A stretch of 26,808 bases of DNA. It comes from Carex sylvatica. Lineage: Eukaryota; Streptophyta; Magnoliopsida; Poales; Cyperaceae. The notes beneath the pieces are model-generated. The model had not been told where the DNA came from, searched no databases, and saw only the letters and a program-made list of their open reading frames with translations. The DNA is taken from the NCBI GenBank assembly GCA_964058845.1, contig CAXKVR010000601.1, positions 1 through 26,808 on the forward strand, in the 5' to 3' direction. Shown here piece by piece: positions 19,339 through 26,808 of the stretch; within the stretch, counting starts at the first letter, position 1; the number at the start of each line of letters is the position of its first letter. Position numbers and translations under genes: made by a program.

Positions 19339-20612
19339 GTCGGGCTAAGAGTTAACCTGCATAAATCTGAATTTTTGTCCACATGCGCTCTTCTTGAAGA
19401 AATTCAGCAACTGGCACGCATAATAGGATGCAATGCTAGAAAATTTCTATTTCAGTACTTAGGCATGCCCCTCTCCAACATAAAATTGCAAAGAATTCAC
19501 TATATGCCCCTAATTAAAAAAATATCGAGCAAATTGACAAAATGGAAAGCATCAATGCTATCCATTGGAGGCAGAGTTACATTGTTGAATGCAACATTAA
19601 TGGCCATGCCGATATATATGATGCAGACTTTCATGTTACCGAAATGGGTTATACAAAAAATTGATCAGATTCGGAGGAAGTTTCTATGACATGGACATAT
19701 ATAAGAATCAAGAAGCCAAATGTATGTGTTTGGCATCATGGGAAGTGGTTACAAGATCAAAAGAACTGGAAGGATTGGGGGTTAAAAACTTGGAAACAAT
19801 GAACCATGCATTGTTGGCTAAGAAAATGTGGCAGTGGCTACATGTTCAAAAACCGGCATGGATGCAAATTGCACAATTGATGAACACCTCAGTAAGGCCA
19901 TGGAATATGTCATCAGCCTCTCCATTTTGGAAGGCACTTTCAAGAATTCGAGACTTTATTCTCATCTCAGTTAGCTTCGAGCTGGGACAAGGCACACACA
20001 TAAACTTCTGAGTAGATCAGTGGATGGATATGCCGCTAAGAAATAAGTTTCCAAACTTATATCTGCACGTGGGGGAGAACCAACAAACAGTACAGCAGGC
20101 ACTACAAGACAATCAGTGGGAGGTGCATATCTCGGATAATCTATCATTACTGGCACAAGAATGAAAGATTCAAATGATGCACGAATTGGCACAGTACCAT
20201 ACAACCACATGAGCAGTGTGACACACCAAGATGGAAATGGACCAAGGAAGGTTAGTTCACGGTCAAATCTTGCTACCAGGCGATGGAGGAGGAGGGTCCA
20301 TATGTAAAAATGCAGGTAAGCAAGATATGGATAATCAAGGCACCGATGAGAGTAATAGTATTTACTTAGTTATTAATGAGAAATAAAATTCTCACTATTG
20401 ACAATCTCATGGCAAGAGGATGGGAAATGACAAATATGTGTTATATGTGTAGAAACCAATCTGAATCTGTCCAATATTTATTTGGAAATTGTACAATTGC
20501 GGTACAGGTGAGACAAACCTTGAGGCAAATTAGAACAACCATACCACAGGGTGCAGCCTTTGATAGAGGAAAATTTAAATGGGTGTTGACAAAAGAATTA
20601 TCTTATTCTTAG
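19339..20612 (+). pseudogene. LINE ORF2 C-terminal half (broken)
   Basis: The order is: GLRVNLHKSEF, FQYLGMPLS, KWKASMLSIGGRVTLLNATL, PIYMMQTFMLPKWVIQKIDQ (to 19689), then after a frame change LGVKNLETMNHALLAKKMWQ (about 19780-19850) and LGQGTHINF with a TGA where Trp is expected (20009-20011), then a zinc-binding-type segment MRNKILTIDNLMARGWEMTN with MCYMCRNQSESV (20376-20460). The catalytic YADD block and everything upstream are missing by 5' truncation. It is the same broad family as the fragment at 8542-9899 but clearly a different lineage. It cannot make an active enzyme. Confidence 0.85.
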
Positions 20613-20882
20613 ACAAGTGCAAATCACAATTTGTTTTGTGCTATGGACAGAAAGTGTTGTTCGAGCAATAATCTTATTCGTCTATTTAACTAATTTATAA
20701 AAATATACAATTATTAAATTTTATGATTTCTTCTATTTTTTGAAAGATATGTAGGTTTAAGTCAAATGGAATTGCATTATGGAATACTTGGATTGAAGAA
20801 ATCATGAAGACACTTATCAAGAATTCAAATTATAAAATCAGAAACTTGATAAAGTAAGTTTGAGGCTGTTTAAACAAGGATC

Positions 20883-21446
20883 AAACGTTGTAACGATTTA
20901 GGCCTGTCAAAAATACTGAAGAAACAGTTGATCAAACTCAGAAAATAAATTAAAACATTATAACATTTTTCACAAAACGTTGTAACGTTTTAGTAATGTC
21001 AGAACTGCTGAAACACAATTGTGCAGAATCAATATGAAACGTTACAATGTTTTACAACTGTTGTTACATTTTATCAATGTTAGAACTGCTGAAGCACAGC
21101 TGTCCAGAATCTCCTTGAAACGTTGTAAAGTTTTAAGAATGTCAGAGCCTTAAGCACAGCTGTATCAGAATTCAAAATTCAAACAAACGTTGTAACGTTT
21201 GTCAATAGTTACAACGATTTACTTAAATCATCGTTGTAACGTTTGACAAAAGTTGTAATGATTTAATTAATTCTGAGCTTTAGAAATTTCTATTTTTGAT
21301 CAACATTTTTCAGTGCAAATCGTTATAACGTTATACAATCGTTGGTAACGTTTTGATCGATTAGCTGAGCTATCAGAAAATTAAAACCCTAAATCGTATT
21401 TTGAACTAAAACGTTGTAATATTTTTTAAAACATTGGTAACGTTTT
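20883..21446. repeat. AACGTTGTAACGTTT motif array
   Basis: About 13 variants of the near-palindrome AAACGTTGTAACGTTT occur in 560 bp, for example at 20883, 20974, 21036, 21117, 21185, 21230, 21318, 21337 and 21428. Three of them head a higher-order unit of 62-81 bp that also contains AATGTCAGAACTGCTGAA, CACAGCTGT and CAGAAT. The array lies just upstream of a TATA box. Confidence 0.8.
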
Positions 21447-21475
21447 AGCTCACTTAGCTCATTTTTGAGCTGTCT

Positions 21476-21486
21476 CTATAAATAGA
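21476..21486 (+). promoter_or_regulatory. TATA box in the LTR-like block
   Basis: CTATAAATAGA, a strong plant TATA match, 30 bp downstream of the AACGTT array. This would be the promoter of the LTR-like sequence. Confidence 0.5.
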
Positions 21487-21983
21487 GCTTTGGGTTTTCT
21501 TTCCAAAGAATCTTAGCCGATCCTAAACTTCTAAAACGCAATTTTCTAAGAGCTTTAGTTACTCCATTGTTGTGAGAGCTTAAAACTTCAAAATCCCTCA
21601 AACTATCTCAAACCCACTTCACTAATCTCAAGTTAGATTAGATTAGAGTGATCTATTGAGTGTTTCTCTTGAGTAGCTTAAACTTAGAGACCTGGTTTTT
21701 ATCTTTAAGAGGCACTTCCCTTAGGTGTAAGGGCTCGTCAGCTCTCATTTCTAGTTGACCGATTGACTTTCCGCTTGGATTGTAAGGACTCAACGGTTCA
21801 TAAGTTGTAATCCTTTCGTATTGGGTAATAGAAAGGTGCACCTAGAAGAGGTTGCGAAGTCTCAGAGTCGTAGGCCTTTATTTTGCCGAACTCCATTATC
21901 ATCCCGCGTGTCAAATTTATCTAAATTCTTCTATTTACTTTTAATTGCAATTATTTTCAGTTTTAGAGCAATTAGTGGTGCCC

Positions 21984-22048
21984 CTAATTCAATAGAAAGG
22001 TGTGCTAGAGTTTTTGCCTAATTTAATAGAAAGGTGTGCTAGAGTTTT
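21984..22048 (+). repeat. Tandem duplication in the LINE C-terminal coding tail
   Basis: CCTAATT(C/T)AATAGAAAGG followed by TGTGCTAGAGTTTTT occurs twice, about 35 bp apart (near 21984 and 22018). A related, more diverged sequence (GGACAGAAAGTGTTGTTCGA) lies at about 20644, before the LTR-like block. Confidence 0.65.
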
Positions 22049-22324
22049 TAGACAACAAAATTAGACAACAAGGCAGATTGCTGCATAGATTATACAGGAA
22101 TTTGATGCATGGTTCAGATAGCAACAACAAGTGCAGCAGCAAGTGCCGCAACAATAGACTATCATTTAAATTTAATTTTCTTATTTCCTTTTTCATTATG
22201 TTTTATTTACTTTGACATCTTCCTTTGAAACCTTTATTTGTAATAGTACTGGACACCACTGGTGTCATTTTAATCAATGAAATATAGAGGCATCGACCTC
22301 TGCATTTCTTCTTCAAAAAAAATA

Positions 22325-22340
22325 ATAATCTGATAGCTAG
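22325..22340 (+). repeat. LINE target-site duplication, right copy
   Basis: ATAATCTGATAGCTAG, identical to 19320-19335, directly after the A-rich tail. Confidence 0.9.
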
Positions 22341-22344
22341 AACA

Positions 22345-22347
<3 letters not shown>

Positions 22348-22375
<28 letters not shown>
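22348..22375. repeat. (TA)n microsatellite
   Basis: An uninterrupted AT/TA run directly left of a hairpin element; a shorter TA run flanks its other end (22784-22799). Confidence 0.85.
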
Positions 22376-22783
22376 GGAGTTGGCTATACGGTGCTATGCG
22401 TAACATAGAGGGTCTCCGTGCAACGGTTTAATATTTGAGTTTTCAAAATCCTAACGGTCGATTCGTACCGTTCAACATGATCTCCATATGAATATGTACT
22501 TGCAAACCAAATTTTACATTTTTTAGAATTTTTTTACTATTTTTTTAGATAGGTAGAAAATCACTTGATTTGAATGGTACAGAATTTTCAGATCAAGTGT
22601 TTTTCCACCTATCTAAAAAAATAGTAAAAAAATTCTAAAAAATATAAAATTTGGTTTGCAAGTACATATTCATATGGAGATCATGTTGAATGGTTCGGAT
22701 CGACCGTTAGGATTTTAAAAACTCAAATATTGAGCCGTTGCATGGAGGGCGTCTATGCTATGCGTAGCATAGTAGCATTTTCC
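22376..22783. mobile_element. Hairpin MITE 1 (408 bp, inserted in TA repeat)
   Basis: Almost the whole length is an inverted repeat: the left arm (GTGCTATGCGTAACATAGAG, GCAACGG, AATATTTGAGTTTT, ATCCTAACGGTCGAT, CAACATGATCTCCATATGAA) returns inverted on the right with few mismatches. Pairing runs down to a small loop near 22580-22590. It lies inside a TA microsatellite, so its target duplication cannot be defined. There is no coding sequence. Transcription would give a hairpin RNA of about 200 bp stem. Confidence 0.8.
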
Positions 22784-22801
22784 TATATATATATATATAA
22801 T

Positions 22802-23194
22802 ATGGCTAATTTGTTGCCGACAGCACTTCAACCGAAGTGCTTACGGTGCCATATTTTAGTATTTGATATTCAAACAACAAATTCAAACAATTAGATATTC
22901 AATCTATATTAAAATCTGCTTGGAGACCAAATTTTATATTTTTTGAATTTTTTTTACTATTTATTAAGCTGGTTTGAAAACCGTTGTTTTCAATGCTGGA
23001 ACCATTTAATAAAAACAGCGGTTTTCAAACTAGCTTAATAAATAGTAAATTTTTTTTAAAAAATGTAAAATTTAGTCTCCAAGCACATTTTAATATAGAT
23101 TGAACATCTAACGGTTTAGATTTGTTGTTTGAACATCAAATACATATTTACCGTATGCACTTCGTCAAAATGCTGTCGGTAGCAATTTAGCCAT
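22802..23194. mobile_element. Hairpin MITE 2 (393 bp)
   Basis: The termini ATGGCTAATTTGTTGCCGAC (left) and ATGGCTAAATTGCTACCGAC (right, inverted) match. The arms continue through ATTCAAACAACAAATTCAAA, TCAATCTATATTAAAATCTG and ACCAAATTTTATATTTTTTG to a centre near 23000. It shares an inner module (CCAAATTTTAYATTTTTT, then ACTATTT) with hairpin MITE 1 but has different termini. There is no coding sequence and no clear target duplication. Confidence 0.8.
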
Positions 23195-23399
23195 TTGACG
23201 ATGAGCTGTTAAAAATTATAATTTACATCGTGTATGGGTCGGTAGCTAGGTTGTGTATAATTGATAAGTTAATGACACACCTTTTTACTCCAAATATTAA
23301 ATATATTATTATATGTATGAAATCCTTTTATATATATATCCTTCTATCTCATCTGTATAGTATTTGATAAAGTGAATTTAGGGGTGCTAATGAGCGGTA

Positions 23400-23590
23400 A
23401 CTCGCTGAAAACTCGGCCCGGTCCATTCATTATTTCATTAAAGTCCGACTCAGCTCGGCTCAATTTTGAAGAGTAAAGCCCAACTCGACTCGGTCCATTA
23501 GACTCTTTAGGCTCGGCCCAAACTCGGCTCAAACTCGGTCCAAACTCGGCCCATACTCGGCCCAAACTCAAAACCCGACTCAAACTCAAT
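23400..23590. repeat. hAT subterminal repeat array
   Basis: About ten short units of the form AACTCGG(C/T)(C/T)C and close variants occur, five of them almost regularly spaced at 23517-23575. Such clusters are transposase-binding sites in hAT elements. An open frame on the minus strand here merely reads the repeat (SRVWAE-type units). Confidence 0.7.
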
Positions 23591-24470
23591 TAATTATAAT
23601 ATATTTCAAACTCAAACTCAATTAATTGTAATATATTTCAAATTTCAGATTTGGAGAAATATATATGAATTTAGTGCCAACTGCCAACCAATTAACAAAA
23701 TAAAAACAAAATTTGATGATTTAAGAAAAACAGATGATAGAACTAAAAAATGATACCATAAACAAGAGAACTCCTTTACATATAAAACATCAGCAAGACC
23801 AACTAAAGAAGCAAAAAATTGAGTTCAAATTGTTAAAAAGAATATATATTAATATAAAAATAGATTTCCGAGTTAAACTACCAACTAACCTGTTCTGACT
23901 ATCCCTCCTCCTACTTGATGAGGTTCACTGGGTACCTCTACCAACAATGGAGCTTTATCAAACCCCTCTTCTCCCATTGATTGGACACATTTTTTTCATG
24001 TGATTTTGATCCAATGGTGAGCCTAAAAATTGAGAGATGCGAGAAATCCAAAAACAACAAATAAGTTCAAATTATAATAGTAAACTAAACAATCCATAAA
24101 TTCAAAAACAACAAATAACCAGAATTAAAAAATAACAAACAATCCGTGAATTAGAGACACAAAACTCTTCACATTACAATTCAAAACTCTTCACATTACA
24201 AAAACATATAAAACTAAAGCTAGAACCTTCATCTTTTTCAATTGTCAGGCGATTTTCTTTTTTCAAACCAAGCACTCCACAAAATATCATAGCACTCGAT
24301 GATCCTGTGACATTTTATAAAAGAGCAGATGATTACTTAAATTAATTATTTCTAACAAAAAAGAATAAATGTGACTTATAGATTATGATGTTTAACCATT
24401 ACATAAATCCTAAGTTGATCAATCTAAAAAAGGTTATGATGAGATGTGAATTTCAAATAAGATTTACATT

Positions 24471-25406
24471 TTAAAGAAAATTATAAATAAAGTATTTACC
24501 TCTAACACTAATCAATTTGAAGCTCTCATCAATAGAGGCAAACCAATCCTTTGAACAAAGGAGTGCCTCGACTGTCTCCGGTGTCATAGAACTCTGCATG
24601 TGATCTGTCAAGCGATCCGCTGCACTAAAAGCTGACTCAGATGCAACGGTTGACACTTGAACCGCCAAGAAATCCCTTGCCATTTTTGCCAAAGTTGGAT
24701 ACAATTCCGAATTTCTTCTCCACTATTGCAAAATATCAAATTCTTCATCGGACTCTACCACTACAGGATCTTCCAGATAGTTATCCAACTCGGATCTCTT
24801 TTATCGCGATCGACGGCTTCGAGAACGAAACTCCTGAAAACTAATCTCAAGCTTCTTTTGTTTCTCGTTTTGACATTCCACTTGCAGTGACATACTAGTT
24901 GTCGCTTGGCCAGTTTTGCTCTCATATTCCTGGTACCATTTTTTAAGCAACTTCTCCACACATTCAACTTCTCCTCAAAGTCTGACGCCCAATAGCTCTA
25001 TACTAGGGTCTTAGTGATCTCATAGTCGGTTCCCAAAACTGACTTTCAATGACCGAAAATGGTATCTCAGCATCTATGAACAACATCGTTATGAGATCAC
25101 GAGTCAAATCAGAATCATATTTAAAACTAGAGAAGTCCCCTCCTTTACCTGACGAGAACATCTCTCTTGCTTCCTCGTTGATTTGTGTGCATGCATTAGT
25201 GATATGCCGATTTAGGTGAGAAGTTCCCAAAGTAGGACCATGAGATAATACTTTAGAGCAATGCATTCACACAACCGAGCCGTCTTCTTTTTGCTCGAAA
25301 TGGTTCCATGCATTGAATCTCTTTTTTTTCGGTTTTGCCTTACTCCAATCGTTCCACTTTGAGAATCTTCGACTACAGGGTTTGGTTGCGAATGAGATTG
25401 AGACAT
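24471..25406 (-). pseudogene. hAT transposase, BED and dimerisation domains, core deleted
   Basis: The likely start is the ATG at 25406 (MSQSHSQPNPVVEDSQSGTI). After a frameshift at the A-run 25322-25329 comes the BED zinc finger: FNAWNHFEQKEDGSVV, a TGA stop at 25267-25269, then MHCSKVLSHGPTLGTSHLNR. The stop sits where the first zinc-ligand cysteine belongs (C-x-x-C). ITMLFIDAEIPFSVIES follows, then a stop at 25003-25005. The frame picks up at EKLLKKWYQEYESKTGQATT (about 24960), KSELDNYLEDP, and YPTLAKMARDFLAVQVSTVA with SESAFSAADR and TPETVEALLCSKDWF, the hAT dimerisation domain. One expected Trp before this is TAG (24723-24725). Several hundred residues of the RNase H-like core are missing. 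It cannot code for an active transposase. Confidence 0.85.
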
Positions 25407-25509
25407 TACGGGAGATTGCTACTTCAAAAAAAAGATCAGTATTAGATATTTTGATATAAATTAAAAAAAAATATCTAATTTTTTTAACCCTCACCACTTC
25501 ATAGTTCAT

Positions 25510-25859
25510 ACAAAAAGACTAATATTTTTCTGGTAAATCTGGAATACGAAATCAAAATAATAATGGAAACCTGATCTTGGTTAAATTGAGCACCAAGCTC
25601 ATGAACTCAAATATAAACTTAGAGGCAGTAAACACAAATTCTCACAAGTTCTTTCAAGTTCTACAATCTTATACAAACAAGTTCTACAAGCTCATAAAAC
25701 AAAATAGCCTATTAAGATTGGGCTTGACTTAAACATTTAAGTCCAATGACATGGTTAAACACAACTGACTCAAGTTAATGTTATAGAAGCATGGATCTTG
25801 TTATGATGCAAAGCATATAAACAAAGCTTCAGTACAGCGAGCTATACTTTGTTTAAAAC
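25510..25859. other. Noncoding spacer
   Basis: Short repeated words (CAAGTTCTACAA, CACAAGTTCTTTCAAGTTC) at about 25640-25690; no gene or element end recognised. Confidence 0.4.
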
Positions 25860-26808
25860 CTTGATTTAGCTTTCAAATTAGATTGCAAGTATACAACCCT
25901 TATCGGATGGTATAATCAGGTATCGATCCACAGGGAACGGTTCAATTTTGGATTCTCGCTTTTCCAGCTAAGTACTAGAAGTAATAAGATGATTTGGTTT
26001 GTTTATATTTCCTAAATTTGATAACAGTAAATGATAGCAATTAAAAGTCTGAATTTACTTGATAAAAGAAAAATGAAGTTTCCAGGGTTTCAGACTTTGT
26101 CTTTCAACTCTGCCTCTCTGATCCCTTCACGCGAGTCGCATACTTTAGCATGCGACCCGTGTGATGCGACCCGCGTGCTCTCACATGCGAGTCGCGTGGA
26201 CCTCGAGTGAATGTAGCATGTGTCTGATCTTTAGCTATTACTTGTGTAAGGATCCATTGACCGTACCTAAAGTTCCTAAATCTCAACTCTCGTTGAATGA
26301 CTTAATGAATTTGGTAAGAAAATACAACTTCACCTTCTTAGATCTCAAAACTCTAAGAGTATTCAATTCTAAGTCATTTGTCTGGTTTACTAAAGGTATC
26401 CACTATCTTTCAATAAATGGAAATTTCACTTCTCAGTTACTATTGATCTCACATCTCAGATCAAAGATCTACCTCAAATACTTGATCTAAATGCACAAAA
26501 AACATCAAGGCCTAATTACTAGAAGAGATGCTATAGACATTCAACAGTAGACAACAAGATTCATTCAAGCAATTTCAATCAAGCAATGGAGAAAATAATC
26601 AGACAAATAAACACAAATATAATCTCAGATCTAAACATCATGCATTACAAAACAGAGTTTCAGACTACATCTTAACCCTAGAAATTAAAAGATCTACTCA
26701 GTCATGATCAAGAAAGAAAGAAAGTAAGTAAAGAAAGAACAAATCATGATAAAATCCGAAGAAGAAAGAAAGATCTGTGAAGCTCTCCAATCTTCACTTA
26801 TCCGTTCT
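25860..26808. mobile_element. Probable LTR-retrotransposon noncoding sequence (tentative)
   Basis: TTGCAAGTATACAACCCTTA and TATCGATCCACAGGGAACGG (25885-25940), followed by AAGTAATAAGATG and CAGGGTTTCAG, then a purine-rich stretch with AACCCTAGAAATTAAAAGAT (26675) and GAAAGAAAG runs to the window edge, is a pattern I associate with the LTR or leader of plant Ty3/gypsy (Tat-type) elements. No protein domain is present and no LTR ends can be set, so this rests on resemblance only. A 109-codon open frame at 26161-26490 has no motif. Confidence 0.3.
26128..26199 (+). repeat. CpG-rich GCGAxxCGCGTG repeat cluster
   Basis: Four imperfect copies: GCGAGTCGCAT, GCGACCCGTGTG, GCGACCCGCGTG and GCGAGTCGCGTG, within 72 bp. 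Because the core is nearly self-complementary the copies also form inverted pairs. It is the most GC- and CpG-rich patch in its otherwise AT-rich surroundings. Confidence 0.7.

Larger units (their letters stand above)
20870..21980 (+). mobile_element. LTR-like block nested in the LINE (Copia SIRE/Maximus-like, tentative)
   Basis: After LINE coding traces end (about 20690) there is an array of AACGTT motifs, then CTATAAATAGAGC (21476), a leader-like region with TTAGCCGATCC, a stretch about TTGTAAG/GGTGTAAGGGCTC, and TTTGCCGAACTCCATTATC near 21877. This order, motif array then TATA box then a short transcribed region ending near GCCGAAC, resembles the long LTRs of SIRE/Maximus Copia elements. 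LINE C-terminal sequence (ERCARVFRQQN) resumes near 21994. I could not fix TG...CA ends or a 5-bp duplication, so a solo LTR is an inference. Confidence 0.4.
19336..22324 (+). mobile_element. 5'-truncated LINE insertion with intact target duplication
   Basis: The insert lies between exact 16-bp copies of ATAATCTGATAGCTAG. It begins abruptly inside the reverse transcriptase region of ORF2 (GLRVNLHKSEF) and ends in an A-rich tail, CAAAAAAAATA at 22314-22324. Truncation at the 5' end, poly-A at the 3' end and a long target duplication are the hallmarks of target-primed reverse transcription. It is 2989 bp and contains an internal LTR-like block (about 20870-21980) that interrupts the ORF2 C-terminal tail. 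A perfect target duplication suggests a fairly recent insertion, although the ORF has several stops. Confidence 0.9.
23379..25509 (-). mobile_element. Decayed hAT transposon
   Basis: The left terminus TAGGGGTGCTAATGAGC (23379) is a hAT-type end, followed by a subterminal array of CTCGGCCC/ACTCGG words, a long noncoding stretch, and a minus-strand transposase with a BED zinc finger and C-terminal dimerisation domain. The matching right terminus is not found near 25509-25600, so that end is deleted or displaced. Confidence 0.75.

Noticed and set aside
19971..20210. 79-codon minus-strand frame
   Set aside because: Antisense to the LINE ORF2 remnant.
20883..21446. A CRISPR-like array reading of the AACGTT repeats
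   Set aside because: Spacing is irregular, units are degenerate, spacers are themselves repetitive, and the genome is a plant.
21653..22021. Small frames on both strands
   Set aside because: They fall in the LTR-like leader; the only recognisable protein trace there is the LINE ORF2 tail (ERCARVF).
23344..23589. 81-codon minus-strand frame with SRVWAE-type repeats
   Set aside because: The repeat peptide is the translation of the hAT subterminal DNA repeats, not a repeat protein.
1..26808. tRNA, rRNA or snRNA genes
   Set aside because: No cloverleaf with A- and B-box motifs or rRNA core sequence was recognised by eye; a covariance-model scan would be needed to exclude them fully.

Overview
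The window is AT-rich, intron-bearing, transposon-dense nuclear DNA of a flowering plant. The evidence is a class III (secretory) peroxidase gene with a GT-AG intron, an R3 repeat of a plant R2R3-MYB protein, CACTA, hAT, MULE-like and Helitron-like sequences, plant L1-type LINEs, and TTTAGGG-type repeats. I cannot name the species. No bacterial-type genes, CRISPR array, rRNA or convincing tRNA were seen.

Layout. 1-2173: one end of a CACTA (En/Spm) transposon. Its transposase N-terminus is on the minus strand, followed by a long hairpin, eight palindromic subterminal repeats and the CACTAGTG terminus. 2475-3056: a MYB98-like exon coding for the R3 repeat and C-terminus; R2 is not found between it and the CACTA end. 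A 161-bp hairpin MITE at 3044-3204 supplies its last residues and stop codon. 4813-6362 (minus): a complete two-exon class III peroxidase of 328 aa with a TATA box, the only gene here that looks fully intact. 7083-7415: a MULE-like MITE with a near-perfect 9-bp target duplication. 8256-10069 and 13552-14035: two diverged copies of one segment; the first is split by an internal LINE fragment. 11403-12142: a 740-bp element with arms of about 220 bp, possibly nested in a larger degenerate element. 14485-14923: a hAT remnant. 16059-16934: a Helitron candidate. 17013-17777: a short-TIR element. 19336-22324: a 5'-truncated LINE bounded by an exact 16-bp target duplication and a poly-A tail, carrying a nested LTR-like block with an unusual AACGTT repeat array. 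22376-22783 and 22802-23194: two adjacent hairpin elements sharing an inner module. 23379-25509: a decayed hAT transposon. 25860-26808: probable LTR-retrotransposon noncoding DNA.

Apart from the peroxidase, and possibly the MYB exon if its first exons lie beyond the CACTA element, the coding sequence is transposon-derived and mostly broken. The biology here is mainly layered insertion: elements nested in one another, splitting duplicated DNA, and redefining the 5' and 3' ends of a MYB gene. I found no convincing new multi-gene system. The most unusual structures are the AACGTTGTAACGTTT array, the paired hairpin elements and the MYB sandwiched between transposons.
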